This document shows positions 20,926-33,229 of a stretch of DNA of 64,000 bases, piece after piece. Under the pieces are notes generated by a model, which ran no database searches, was not told where the DNA came from, and saw only the letters and a list, made by a program, of their open reading frames with translations. This DNA comes from Neoceratodus forsteri. Lineage: Eukaryota > Chordata > Ceratodontiformes > Ceratodontidae. The translations under genes were made by a program, and so were the position numbers. Location: NCBI GenBank assembly GCA_016271365.2, contig CM057458.1, positions 201,162,501 through 201,226,500 on the forward strand. Reading direction: 5' to 3'. Every line of letters begins with the position of its first letter. Position 1 is the stretch's first letter.

Positions 20926-23264
20926 TTTTAACAACCTCAGTTAAAACCTGCCAACATTAACCACATCATCCTCCTCGTAAAGAAAGCTTCCCTCCCAGTC
21001 GTCTATGTCTGAAGTCTGACCACTGGGAAATTATTTCTCCATTGTGTCATCATCTACATCAGTGGTGGGCCGTTTCAGGCAGCCACTGCCAGTGCCACCA
21101 GGATGGTCCATTTCCACATCGCCAAAGCCACCATGACTAGGCCGGGGTATGAATACTTAGGTTGCAGTCTGTGCTGGTATGTGCCTCTCATTCATTTTAA
21201 TGAATGTTAGCAAACTAACATTTGCAGGAGACAAGTTTGTCTGACGATCCCTGACTATTGCACCTGCTGAGCTGAATACCCTCTCAACACTTACACTGGA
21301 GGGTGGGCATGTGAGGTACTTCAGTGCCACTGCAGTCAGCTCTGGCCATTCACTGACCTTTCCACTCCAGTACAAAAGAGGATCTTCAGTTATTGTCAGA
21401 TGCCTGTTTTCAGACAAATATGACTCAACCATTCTCTGAGCTGCACTTAATCCAGTTGTTGATGCATCATCCTGTTCTCCTGAATCATTTGTTTCACAAA
21501 TACCCACTTGGGACAATGCCTTCCAAAGTGGGTTGACTCCAACCACTTTGGATGACAGACCACCTTGAACTGCTGTCCCTTTCCCCTTGCAGGATATGCT
21601 TGATAGTCCTACAGGTACACCTTCAGCCAGATTATGCTGCTGAGGTTTGCTGACCTTGGCATGTGACTTCTGTGCCCCATGAACCAAGCGCACCAGTTGA
21701 CCACTGATATTTTGTACCTGTTCAGGCCCTCCCTCCAGTACTGATGCAGTTCCACATTTGTATTGTGGGTCCAGCATTGTTGCTATGGCAAAGTTGTCTC
21801 TAAGCTGAATGCTCACAACATGACGATTCTGGTCGAATACTGTCAGCATGTGTTGCAGCAACATACTGCTACCACTGTCTCCGGCAACATCAAGGCCATG
21901 CTGTACATTCACTAATGTCTGCTTCAGCTCCTGCAGTAGTAGAATTGATTGGCTTATGGAGGCAGACTTGCCACTCACTGCCTGTGTGGCATGTTCAAAA
22001 GGCCACAAAATTGTTATTACAGAGTCCATGAGGAGCCACTGTTCAGTTGTCATAGACATGGAGGCCCTGGAACTGTCATGGCTAGTGCACGTCACAAGAT
22101 ATTCTGAGATGGCTTTGTATTGTTCATACAACCTCTCTGCCATGTATATAGTGGAGTTCCATCAGGTGATAACTTTCCAACTTCAAGCGGTGCTGAAGCA
22201 GATTGTTTTGTATCTGCAACTGCCGCAGTTGGTCATGGGCCTTTCCAGATCTTGAAAAGTGAGAGCAGATATGTCGTGCAATGGTCAGCATTTCCTTTAC
22301 ATCAGGGTGCTGCAGAAACTCCTGCACCACAAGATTTAAACAGTGGACCATGCATGGAGCATGAAACAAACCACCATTCATGATGCACTTCACCACATTT
22401 GACCCATTGTCACTTGCTATTAAGCCAGCTCTCAGGGGCAGATGGTTTAGCCATTTGTCAGTTTCAGTCAGTACCATGTCCAACATGTTCTCACCAGTGT
22501 ATGAACAGGTCACATTACGCATAGCAATCGTTACATGCTGTCGAATTCCTGGAAGATTGCTACCGCGACAATCCACCTTACTGCACTGATTATTCACACT
22601 ACTAACATCACAAACAACCCCCAGCACCTGCGCCCAGTGTGCAGTTATACACAAATATGAACTCCCCGCTGTTTTGTCCACATATCCATACTTAAATGGA
22701 TGAATGGAGAGGAGGAATGTTGAAGGGCATGTCTTACTGAGTCGGACACACTGTGGAACAACTTGGGGACAGCACGGGTAGAAAAGTATGTCCTGGATGG
22801 GACTTTCCATTTTTGACAGGCACGTGCAGCAAACTGCCGCAACCCAGAATTCTCCACAAGGAGAAGGGCAAAGATCAATTGCCAGCATTTCCACTACAGC
22901 AGCATTAGTTCACGTGACACTGTGTAATTGATGCCTGACTTCCTGCGCAAAAAGCATCTGCCAACATGGGCTGACAGGCATTTTACATGGGGTGTGATCA
23001 CAAATGGTTGTGCTCTGTGACGAAGGGCATTGGCAGGGGGTGGAGTGTGGACATTTGATGAAGTCGGTTGCACAGGTGATGATGACAAACCCAGAAATGC
23101 AGATATTTTGCCAGATTTGCCAACCGGGGTTGATGTACCACTTGCACTAGACATACTGCATTCAGCACCATCACTACCACCACCACCACCACCACCAAAA
23201 CTGCTGCTCTCACCAGCACTGGACAACATTTCAAAGTCATTATGGTCCTCCACCTCATACTGCT

Positions 23265-24690
23265 AAGGTTTATATTAAGGTCAGTTCTGGGAGCTAGTAG
23301 GCCGAGACCCATAATGCTCCTATAATAAACCAGTGAAAAATAGATCAGTTTGTAACCGGAATTAATCAATGTGTCTAATCGGTATTTAAATATATTCTTT
23401 GTTTCACTAATAACCACATAGAGTGGCAATTTGTTCCATGAGTCAACTACCCTAATAGTATAAAAATAGTTCCTGTTATTGCGATTTAATGATTTCTGAA
23501 TCAGCTGTAATGGATGTCCCCTGAACGCACAGGAATGATCCTTAAATTCTAGACCCTTTTCACACATAAGATATGGATCTTTAATAATATCAAACAAAAT
23601 CTAAAGATCACCTCGAAGGTGACGAGTTGATAGTGACATAAGTTTTAAAGAATCAATATGCTCACAATATAGTACTTTTTCAGAACCGGATTTTTTTTTT
23701 GTGAATTTCCTCTGAACACCCTCCAACAGTTGACATTCTGATTTTCTGTATGGATTCCAAAGCTGAGAGGCATATTCCAAGTGTGGCCTAACATAAGCTC
23801 TAAATAAAGGGAGCAAGACTTTCTGATCTCTAGATCTAATGTTTTGAAAAATAGACCAAATGACCTTATTAGATCTATTGATGATATCATGTATCTGTTT
23901 ATTGAATGATAAATCATCAGAAATTAGGATTCCTAAATCCCTTTCATCTGATGTTTGAACCAACGTTGTGCTGCCCAGAATATATTGATTATGTAAATTA
24001 GTAGACCCCAAGTGCATAACTTTACACTTTGATGTATTCAATTTCATACCCCAATTATTTACCCACTCAGTGATATGATTTAAGTCTTTCTGAATAATTT
24101 GTACATCAAAAACCGATGTGCAGGCCCCTCCATTTTTAATATCATCCGCATACTTAATATTACAGGATGAACATTCCTTAGTTAAATCAGAAATAAATGT
24201 TTGAAAGAGACAAGGCCCTAAAACAGATCCTTGTGTCACACCACTGGAGATAAAACAACTATCTGATTTTGTTCCATTAATAATAACTGGTTGAGTCCTA
24301 AAATGTAACCAATTTAATATCCATTTTATCAAAAGAGAATTGATGTTCAGTTTACAAAGTTTTGGGGATAAGGCCCAATGTGGCATAACATCAAATGCCT
24401 TACTAAAGTCTTTAAATATAGTATCACAAGGAATCCAATTATCTATGAGAGAACTGATATTGTCGTAGAAACACATCAAATTGGTGATGCAGCTACGTCC
24501 TCTTCTAAACCCATGTTGTTTAGGATCACAAACATTTAAAACAGGTTCAATCATGTCTTTCATTATACTCTCAAAAATGTTACAAACTGAGGACGTAAGA
24601 CTTATGGGACGATAATTTTTCCATCTGTCATCATGCCTGTAGTAATCCTCTTCTCTTATTACCTCAGTACTGCACACGTTTAATTTACTA
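23265..24690 (-). pseudogene. CR1-group LINE fragment nested in hAT
   Basis: The minus-strand frame 23601-24677 carries RT motifs: NYRPISLTSSVCNIFESIM, DPKQHGFRRGRSCITNL, FKDFSKAFDVMPHWAL, GVTQGSVLGPCLFQTFI (GVPQGS with P to T) and IKYADDIKNGG. It then has the typical thumb region LGILISDDLSFNKQIHD and VRPHLEYASQLWNPYRKSE. A stop after RHLRGDL breaks the frame; the tail continues at 22998-23597 (LNRNNRNYFYTIRVVDSWNKL). No endonuclease remains. It interrupts the hAT gene between the BED finger and the core. Confidence 0.82.
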
Positions 24691-25560
24691 CTGGACTGGA
24701 CTGAACCCTAACAAGACTGAGGTATTAGTAGTGGAGTTGAACAGAGTTTGTGATGGGATGGCCTCTGACTCTGTGACTGGCATTGTGCTAGGAGCTGTGT
24801 CATTGATGGCCTCCCCATGGGTGCGTAATCTTGGTGTGATCTTTGACAGGAATTTGTCCATGGAGGCTCAAATATCCTCTTTGGTTCGTTCCTGTTTTTT
24901 TCATCTGAGAAATATCGCCAGGATTAAGCCTCTTGTTCTGGCTCTGGACCTCCCTACTTTGGTACATGCCTTAGTCACTTCTAGGCTTGACTACTGTAAT
25001 GCCCTCTATCTCAGGGTCTCTGGAACTTCTCTTCACAGACTGCAGCTAGTGCAAAATGCTGCTGCCTGGTTTTTGACTGGACAAAGTAAGTTCAGTCATA
25101 TTACTCCGGTATTGCGTGAATTGCACTGGCTGCCGGTCAGGTGGAGAGTATTGTTCAAGGTGGGTTTTCTCACCTATAAGACCCTACATGGACAGGGCCC
25201 TGGTTACCTTTCTGATCTCCTGGTACTGTCCACCTCTATCCATGATCTCCGCTCCTCTAATAGTGGCCTTCTCAAAGTCCCGAGAGCGAGATTGAAATCA
25301 GCTGGGGACTGATCGTTTGGAGTTGCTGCTCCAGTTCTCCGGAACTCGCTGCCGTTGGAAGTGAGAGAGGCCCCTATTATAGAGGCTTTCAAGAGCCGTC
25401 TGAAGACCTTTTTATTTATGCAGGCTTTTGGAAATTGAATTTTATGTATGTTATTTTAAGGAATGTATATGGTATGACACACTGTATAGTTTTGTGTGGC
25501 ACCCAGAGCCTTTGGGATTGGGCGTCTTTTTAAATAAAATTGACATTGACATTGACTTAA
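24690..25560 (+). pseudogene. L2-type LINE 3' fragment nested in hAT
   Basis: The plus frame from 24731 has the RT C-terminal region: NLGVIFDRNLSMEAQI, FFHLRNIARIKPLV, VTSRLDYCNALYLRV, RLQLVQNAAAWFLTG and ITPVLRELHWLPVRWRVLFKV. It ends with LWNSLP-type decay and a short repeat tail (three ATTGAC units) after 'aaataaaattgac'. It lies head-to-head with the CR1 fragment below it. The hAT sequence resumes just after the tail, at about 25560. Confidence 0.8.
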
Positions 25561-26699
25561 CAGTCATGGAAGGGGATAACATGCTCGCTATGGTTACCAG
25601 TGACAAGGATGAATGTCCCACTGTGGTATTAGCTGTCAGCTTGTGCTGGGTCCACAGTGCCAAGTGACTATTCTTAAGATGTGTATGCTGTCCTCCTGTG
25701 CCCACATGGTTTCCCTTTTTACCTCGAGTCACACGCACATGGCAAACCTGGCAGTTTGCAACTGACTCATCATTTGAATCTTGAACAAAAACATCCCAAA
25801 CAAGGGATTGTGATGCTCTGCTTTTAACACGTCCATGATGTGGCTTATTTAGGTCCATTATTTTAAGCACTGAAGTGGGGGGGGCACGTGATTTTTCAGG
25901 CACTGCACACCTGGACTGCAACTGACCACCACGACTACCTATCATATTTATTACTGGGTCATCATCATCAACTAAAACTGGAAAATCACAAGTTTTTATG
26001 GGGGGGGTATTCCTGCAAACAGACTCAGACAGCCACTCTGAATTTCTTTTTCTCCAGTTTCCAACTGGGGTCAATCACATCGTCATCATATTCATCATCA
26101 TCACACACATCCACATCTTCTGCTTGGATGCTAGCATGTGGACTGTATGTTGCAACAACATCGTCATCATCACATTCATCAACAGCATCTACACCACCAT
26201 CACCTGATATTTTTTCACCACACTGTGAATCACTACAAGGAAAATGCATAACATTAACCGCCACGGTGGACGGAATATCACATTGTATGCTATCATTGAC
26301 ATGATTATCAGAATCCTTAGGTTCAGTTACTGGGATGTTACTGGGAAGTATGACATCATCTACGCTGCCACTTCCTTGCACTGCTTCACACTCAGAATTT
26401 TTGAATATGGTACACTGGATGGAATTCAAACTTGATGCACCAGTACTAATACTACCACCACCACTAACACCAGTAACACTAACACCACCGGCTGGGAAAA
26501 CATCATCTCCTCTAGCTATGAGTGAAGCTACTGATTGGGCTGTAAAACACATTGCAGGAGAAATACCTTTCCTCACATCAGCAATGCACTTCTACGTCTG
26601 CGTACTACCATGCCCACAGACTATCTTACTGCCAGCATTGCCATGGCGAGAACCAGCTTTGCTTGCACATCTCTTTGCGGGCATTTTGGGGATCAACCA

Positions 26700-27780
26700 C
26701 AATATTATAACCACATTTAGATTTTGATACATTTTGATACATTCACTCTCTGATTGGGGGGACTCTGGATGTGAAGTCAAAAAAAACAACTGTAGCTTCA
26801 GCAACAGATAAGAGACTAGTCTGTCATGCAATGAAAGCAACTTCAGTAACCAGTGGTGCTGATGAGGTCACAAAAACAATCCGATCTGGTAAAAAATTCC
26901 TTTTGCCAGTGGGGCTGGGGGGGAGCATTGACTGCAGATTTTTACAGCAGTACAAGCAGCAAAACAAAGAATAAGGGAATAAGGAGAGTGAAACACGAGG
27001 GACTTCTTACCTATTTACTTCTTACTACTACCTAAGTCTGGTGCTTTGCACTGTAATAAGGCTTGTCTCCCAACTGCTACTAGACATGAGATCATACAAA
27101 AGTGATCCTTTCTGTCTTCAGCTATAGGAATATTCTGAATAGTTCAACCTCTAATCCACACTAGACAGGCTGTATTCCCTCTATCATTATTTCTGTCATT
27201 TTGTCCTCAGCAGTCATCTTCACTCTGCTCCTTTGATCTTTGCTTCTGTCTTTGTTGGCCATCCCTCAAAAATCACCATCTCTTACACTCTGCCCTTCTA
27301 ATCTTCATGCTTTGGTGCTGTACTCTTCCTGACTACCTATCCTCTCTCCTCATACCTTGCCCACCTCTGGCCTACTGTACATCCTTAAACATTATATCCC
27401 TGGCTCTTTCATTACTGCTGTCTTGGAGAACATCACTTGTCTCCCCAAAATGTAACATCTACACTGTAGGAGTAGATGCTGCATTTTCATTGAACAAGTG
27501 GCTTTATCTTGAAGACTACTTGCCTTCTAGGATTTCCTCCCTGCTTTTCTTCTGTGCTGTACCTTATGCTGGTCATTGAAGAAGCAAGTCTGGGATCTGC
27601 TTCATACTACCTGCGTCTGCTCCCCTCCCTCTAAGTAATCTGTCTGCTCAATGGTTCATCACCCCCAATCTTGTCCTTATACCTCTGTTGGCTACTTAGG
27701 GCCTTTTCCCATTTTGAAATTAACCTAATTCCTTTTTTATGGCATCCTGTCCCTGCCATATGACCTGTTCCTGATATATA
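26700..27780. other. Gene-free stretch
   Basis: A poly-G run and AT-rich sequence flank the hAT start. A pyrimidine-rich segment between 27060 and 27780 has no recognised motif and ends in a (TA)n tract at 27775-27805. Confidence 0.4.
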
Positions 27781-27808
27781 TATATATATACTATATATAT
27801 ATATTATA
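27775..27808. repeat. (TA)n microsatellite at element boundary
   Basis: TA repeats lead directly into the hairpin at the left end of the foldback family described next; the second copy at 31836-31860 has the same arrangement. Confidence 0.85.
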
Positions 27809-28434
27809 GTGGCACGGTAGTGCCACTATAGTTAGGGTCGAGGAGCCATTTACATGTTAAACCCCAAATTTTGCACCTTAATAACTTTGCAACCATTTGA
27901 CGGATTTGCCTGAAATTTGAAACACTTGATCAAGACCCATACACCTTGGTATCTGCCAAGTTTTGTACTGGTCACATATACGGCTGCAGAGTTATTAAGC
28001 ATGATCTACGCGCACACGTTTATGCTTTTCTGGAATTTTACTGTTGTCTCTACAGGTCACACGGTTTGCGTGACCAGTCCCAAATCTTCAGGGACGTGCA
28101 GCTGGGGTCCCCGATGTGCCTTTTGAAGATTTCGTGAAAAAATATTAAACGGTTCAAAAGTTATTCAAAAAACAAGTTCCCATTATAAGTCAATGGGAAA
28201 AGTTAACAAAAAGTTTGACAGTGTCGCAAATGAAGTTTTTACTTTTGCAAATGGCCTTTTTACTGTCGCAAATCCGCCATTTTGTTTTCAGTTAGTGATC
28301 AGAAAAATGCTTGGCATTTAAACTTGGGACCCTCTAGCAATCTAATTATTTTTGTATTCACCTAGTTGGACCCTGAGGATGCTAGCCATGTCTTTATTTT
28401 GGGGTAAAACACAGGACCTTCTGAGCCCTCCACT

Positions 28435-28680
28435 CCCACCCACCTATAAGTACAGAGACATAATGCAGGAGGGCCCTGTGCTTTCTGTTTTGCATGATTG
28501 GATCCATAGGCAGGAGCACAGGTTCTCTGGGACCTGCATTCCCACTCACCCATAAGTGTAGATGCATAATGTAGGATGGCCCTGTGCTCCCAGTTTAGTA
28601 TAAATGGTATGCATAGGTGGGAGTGCGAGCTCTCTGTGCCCTGTGCTCCCACCTACCCATACGTACAGACACATAGCGCA
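28435..28680. repeat. ~106-bp tandem repeat, 2.3 units
   Basis: Units start at 28435, 28541 and 28648 with 'cccacccacc', 'cccactcacc' and 'cccacctacc', each followed by a 'cataag/tacg' phrase and 'acataatgca'-like sequence, then 'ggccctgtgct'. It lies inside foldback element F copy 1. Confidence 0.8.
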
Positions 28681-28889
28681 TTCCTAAAGGCATTCCAAGT
28701 AACCCTTGTACTGCAAATGTGGCAATATCTCAGTAACCATATCAACTTTGAAAAAGATTCCTTCACAGTTGTATTCATGACCTAGCCATTAGCGAAAAGT
28801 ATGTATCTCAAACTGTTTTTTGAGTTATAGATGCCGAAAGGTGCCAGGGCCACCACAATGTTATCCTATGGGAAAATTTGCAGAAATAT

Positions 28890-29530
28890 CACCTGGATTA
28901 AACATCTGGTTCTGCCCAGTGATCTTCCAACATTTGTCCATGCCTTCATAACCTCCCGCCTTGATTATAGCAACGTCCTGTACCTAGGGCTTCTGCGGAT
29001 TGATATCTGATGCTTGTAGCTGGTGCAGAACACTGTGGCCAAATTGCTGATGGGGCTTCCTCACACCAACCATATTATACCAGTACTACACAGGCTGCCC
29101 TGGCAGCTGATTCAATGGCAATCACCTTCAAGGTGTGTCTGTTGACCTTCAAAGCCCTACATGGACAGGGATTGAGCTCTCTGCAAGAGCTCCTGCAACC
29201 CTACTGCCCCGGTGACAATTCCACTCCACTGATGAGGGATTGCTGGAGATTCCCAGCATTCCTTTAAAGTCTTCTGGAGTGCGAGCTTTTGCTTTTTGTA
29301 GCTCTGACCCTGTGGAATTCTCTGCCTCATCAGGTTAGAGGGTGCCTGACTGTGGAGAGTTTTAAATCTGCTCTTAAAACTTATTTATTCTCTCTTGCTC
29401 ATTCTGAATATTAATTTATAAATGTTGATCTTATTTGGTTTTAACTTTTACTGTTTTAAAAATTTTGTCCTGTAAAAGTGCTTTGGTACTGCTGTGAATT
29501 GCGCTTCAAACAAATAAAATTATTATTAAT
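28890..29530 (+). pseudogene. L2-type LINE 3' fragment in element F
   Basis: Degraded LINE C-terminal codons are readable: LPTFVHAFITSRLDYSNVLY at 28930-28990, then a LVQNTVAKLLMGLPHTNHI-like stretch, then FKVCLLTFKALHGQGLSSLQ at 29130-29190. The 3' end has an 'aaataaaattattatt' tail. It is related to the fragment at 24690-25560 but more decayed. It inserted into the F element. Confidence 0.75.
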
Positions 29531-30551
29531 TTCGGACTGCTGTAACTCTGGAACCAGTGTAAATATTTTCACCAAACCAGCAAAAGGCACATCTGTCAGG
29601 CAAGGGCTTGCCACTTTGCATATTTCAGCCCAAAAGTCCTAACCATTTTCTTGCTATGAAGCAGCAAGGAAACTGCTTTTTGGGGTTATTGAACTGCAGA
29701 ACTTTCATGGAAGTTCTGCAGAATTTTGTGAAAGTACCATTGTTTTAGCTGGGGGAGCTTTCGTGAAATTACTTAGGGACTTCCGCAAAAATCCCTCCAT
29801 TTTATTTGCGAGAGTTTCATAAAATTATCCGCTGAACTTTTGCTAAAATCCACGGAACTTTCACAAAAGTTCTGCAGCTAAAATGGCGGAAAAATTTTAA
29901 AATCATATTTCCAGGCATCCTTTCAGAAAACTGGTACCAGAGTCATGTTCCTAGGGCACCGATTAGGTAAATCCAACTGTTGGTGGTTACCAAGGGGTAG
30001 TATTTTTTGAACTACATTGTTTTTTGTGCATCGCTAACTGAAAACAAGATGGTGGATTTACAAAAGTACTGAACCAATTTGTGAAAGTAAAAAGTGCTTT
30101 CGAGAAAGTAAAAAGTGCTTCCGAGGGTGTCATATATTTTTTTCCCATAGGCTATTATGGAAAACTTTAAACTTTAATAACATTTGAACGGATTAATATT
30201 TTTTCATCAAATCTTCAAAAGGCACTTCCCTGATCCAGTCCCCATATACCCTGAAATTTTCAGACCAGATGGACAAACCATTTGGGCTATAGAGATGAGC
30301 AAATAATTTGCCAAAATTGCCCAAAAAAGTGATGTTTTTCACTTTTTTAGCACTCCACAACTCCATAGCTGCACATCCGACCAGAGCGCAACTTGCCATA
30401 TCCAGAGATCTATGGTAGCAAACGGTGCATGCAAAATTGCAAGCAAATTGGATGAACGGTTTCAAAGTCATTAAATTGCAAACTTTGAGGCTTTAACATT
30501 AAAGTGCCTACTCAACCTTAACTATATCTGCACTACCGTACATGTATGATG

Positions 30552-30703
30552 TAAGCAATAAGACATGACAGGGTGTGCGTTAGACACTTTAACACACAGC
30601 TAGGAGGCGTAGTGAGGCACGAGGCCAGTGGCTGAGTGCTTCCAACCTCCTAGCCATGTGTTAAAGTGTCTAATGAACTCCCTGGAGTGTCTTATTGCGC
30701 TTA
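30552..30703. mobile_element. Palindromic MITE, ~152 bp with ~54-bp TIRs
   Basis: Left 'gcaataagacatgacaggg' and 'ttagacactttaacacacag' followed by 'ctaggagg' pair with right 'cctcctagccatgtgttaaa', 'gtgtctaatgaactccctgg' and 'agtgtcttattgcgc'. Only about 45 bp separates the arms. It sits immediately after the right end of element F copy 1. Confidence 0.78.
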
Positions 30704-30709
30704 TGAAAT

Positions 30710-31835
30710 GGTTATGTAAAATATAGATGTATGTCATAAGTAAAATTAACAGTATTTCATAGTGAAATGCTTAAATATTTGTGTTACATTTTAACAAAAT
30801 ACTTTCTCCGCCTGTTTTTTCCTTTGAGTTGAGGACTTTTGACCTGCAAGTTTTGACTTGCTAAGGCATCCTTACTTGTATTTTTTTCCCCTGTAGTTGT
30901 CATGGCACCCCCCCCCATACCTTATGGCAACAGGCAGCACTAGGGAGAACATGCTGTTACAATGATGCAGAAGCAAGTGAGAGGAGCGAGCTGGCAGAAG
31001 ATTTATTTTGATAGTGAGAGGAATGCGGGATTTATGGATGGGTGCTGTGGTCTGGATTGAGTCTATTTTTGTGTTTTATAAACACTTCAAAAATATCTGC
31101 TAAAAAACTAATTTATTCCACAGAACATGTCGGCAGAAAAAAACAGTGCTCTCTCAAGTCTGTCATGCTATTTATTAGTTGCAGTGCAGGGTTGATTAAA
31201 TACCAAACATCCTACTATTTATTTAGCAGGGTTGCTAAAATGCTGAACGTTTACCATACATTAGTTGTACGTCACTATTGCGAAGCCATCGTTTATGGCT
31301 CCTCGGTCTCTCCGGTACCGCTTATTTAAATTTACCACGTAAAGAGGCAGAGCCCAGAAGGCTTGTTTCCAGTTGTGACCTAGGGGATGGTGAGAGCATA
31401 GGAAGGTAATAGGCAGGGGTAACACAGTGGCAGATTGGGAGACAGCTGCTCGGTGGTTGGCAGAAGCGAGTGAGCGGCCGGCGGGTTGGGAGACAGCTGC
31501 TTGGCGGTTCACAGTTAATGTGACTGGGCTTTTTTTTTTCTTAAATCATGCAGTCAGCTTAAATATTAGTATAAATATTTATGAAATGGGCATGTGAATA
31601 TTTGCAGATATGTTGACAGATTGAAAATACAGCCTTGTATTTCACTCTCAGTTGGTGAAAACAAGATGGCTGATTTTCAATTTGCCAACATTCTAACTGG
31701 TATGTTTACTAGGATCAGTGCCCACAGGGCACTGCTGTTCCTTTTTCCTGTGCGTAAGAAGGATTATCACACAGGTATGGACCAATCAGGATGTCTAAAT
31801 TCTGATGCCCATTTAATGACTGCATGTATATACAC
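30710..31835. other. Gene-free stretch
   Basis: Low-complexity and AT-rich sequence with no recognised gene or repeat. It contains a C-run near 30907 and purine-rich sequence at 31380-31510, and ends in a (TA)n tract. Confidence 0.4.
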
Positions 31836-31857
31836 ATATATATATATATATATATAT

Positions 31858-33070
31858 ATTATGGTATCACGGTAGTGCTACCATAGTTAGGGTTGAGGAG
31901 CCATTTACATGTTAAACCTAAAATTTTGCACCTTAATAACTTTGCAACCATTCAACGGATTTGCCTGAAATTTGGAATACACGATCAAGAACCATAATCT
32001 TGGGATCTGCCAACTTTCGTACTGTTCGGATATACAGCTGCAGAGTTATTAAACGTGATCTGCGCGCGCATTTACGCTTTTTTGGAATTCTGTGCTCATC
32101 TCTACAGGTCACACGGTTTGTGCGACCAGTCCAAAATCTTCAGGAAACATGCGGCTGCGGTCCCCGATGTGCCTTTTGAAGATTTCGTGAAAAAATATTA
32201 AACGGTTCAAGAGTTATTCAAAAAACAATTTCCCATTATAAGTCAATGGGAAAAGTTAACAAAAAGTTCGACAGTGTCGCAAATGCAGTTTTTACTTTCG
32301 CAAATGGCCCTTTTACTGTCGCAAATACAGCATTTTGTTTTCAGTTGCTGATCAGAAAAATGCTTGGCATTTAAATTTGGGACCCTCTAGCAACCTAATT
32401 CTTTTTGTATTCACCTAGTCGGACCACGAGGATGCTAGGCATGTCTTTATTTTGGGGAAAAACACCTCAGAAATATGTTTTTCAAATTTCTGGAAAAAGT
32501 ACTTTCACAAAGTAGTGTCGAACGTGTAACACTGTCGAATGAATTTGCGAAAGCTTTCGTAAAGTTCGACAGTACTTTTCCAGGCTGTGGGAAAATGACA
32601 GCAATTCTTTGTCACCCTGCTGCAATAGAATGGTTTGGTGTTTTGGGCTGAAATTTGGAGGGAACGCAGCCAACATGTCACAGATGTGCCTTTCAGTGTT
32701 TTGGTGAAAAAATATTACACAGTGGCAAAGTGATGGCACTCCAAAGTTGACACTTTTTCCCATAGGATAACATTATGGCATCTGCTGCATTACAGGAATC
32801 CTTTGTCGCCCTGCTGCAAGTTAACGGTTTGGTCTTTTGGGATGAAATTTGGAGGGAAGAAAGGCAACATCGCACAGATGTGCCTTTTAGTGGTTTGGTG
32901 AAAAAATATTACAGGAAGGGAAAGTTATGGCACTGCAAATTTGTCTTTTCCCCCTATAGGATAACATTACGGTGTGCGTCGTGCCTTTCGGGGCACATAT
33001 CTCGGAAACGGTGCGAGATACGGACTTTTCGACTGAAAAATACTTAGCCCCTTAATAGGGGCTAAGTATA
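31858..33070 (+). mobile_element. Foldback-type element F, copy 2
   Basis: Positions 31858-32465 match 27810-28415 almost base for base in long stretches ('accttaataactttgcaacc', 'gatttcgtgaaaaaatatta', 'gcaaatggcc'), again preceded by a (TA)n tract and a hairpin (TATGGTA/TACCATA). After 32465 it continues with new sequence holding two related ~200-bp pieces (32590-32760 and 32780-32960: 'tttggtgaaaaaatattaca'). It ends near a hairpin at 33045-33068 (TTAGCCCC/GGGGCTAA). No inverted right arm is visible. Confidence 0.65.
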
Positions 33071-33229
33071 AAAACTAGCCAGGAAAGTCATAAATCATAT
33101 GACTTTTACATTTTTTTTCTATGTCATACAGTTCCTGAGATATAAGCAATTTAGTATTCCAAGTCCTCATTTTCTGTTCCAAGAGCCATTATTATGCATA
33201 CATTCTTTGTACTCACTGTCTTTCTATAT

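Larger units (their letters stand above)
20941..26684 (-). pseudogene. BED-finger hAT transposase, split by two LINE fragments
   Basis: Minus strand from an ATG at 26684 (MPAKRCASKAG). Order: low-complexity acidic N-terminus; BED finger near 25650-25830 (SLVWDVFVQDS, CQVCHVRV, GTGGQHTHLKNSH); Gly/Ser-rich linker (22894-23253); RNase H-like transposase core (IASDNGSNVVKCI, then APCMVHCLNLVVQEFL, then WNSTIYMAERL); hAT C-terminal dimerisation domain (LKYLTCPPSSVSVERVFSSA, RDRQTNLSP). hAT transposases cut and paste DNA with 8-bp target duplications. Frameshifts and stops abound, including a TGA where ITRWNS is expected (CGA to TGA). An acidic tail (DVDDDTMEK, DIDDWEGSFLYEEDD) continues in frame past the stop at 21157 to 20941, so the original protein was longer. 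LINEs occupy 23265-25560. Confidence 0.85.
27810..30540. mobile_element. Foldback-type element F, copy 1 (~2.7 kb)
   Basis: The left end starts with a perfect hairpin (TAGTGGCAC around GGTA) and 'tatagttagggtcgagg'. The right end (about 30500-30535) is its diverged inverse ('aaccttaactatatctgcac'). Inside, 27870-28200 pairs with 30150-30480: 'gccttttgaagatttc' against 'aaatcttcaaaaggc', and 'aacggttcaaaagttatt' against 'aataacatttgaacgg'. An L2 fragment and a 106-bp tandem repeat interrupt it. A second, one-armed copy lies at 31858-33070. No convincing coding frame. Confidence 0.65.
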
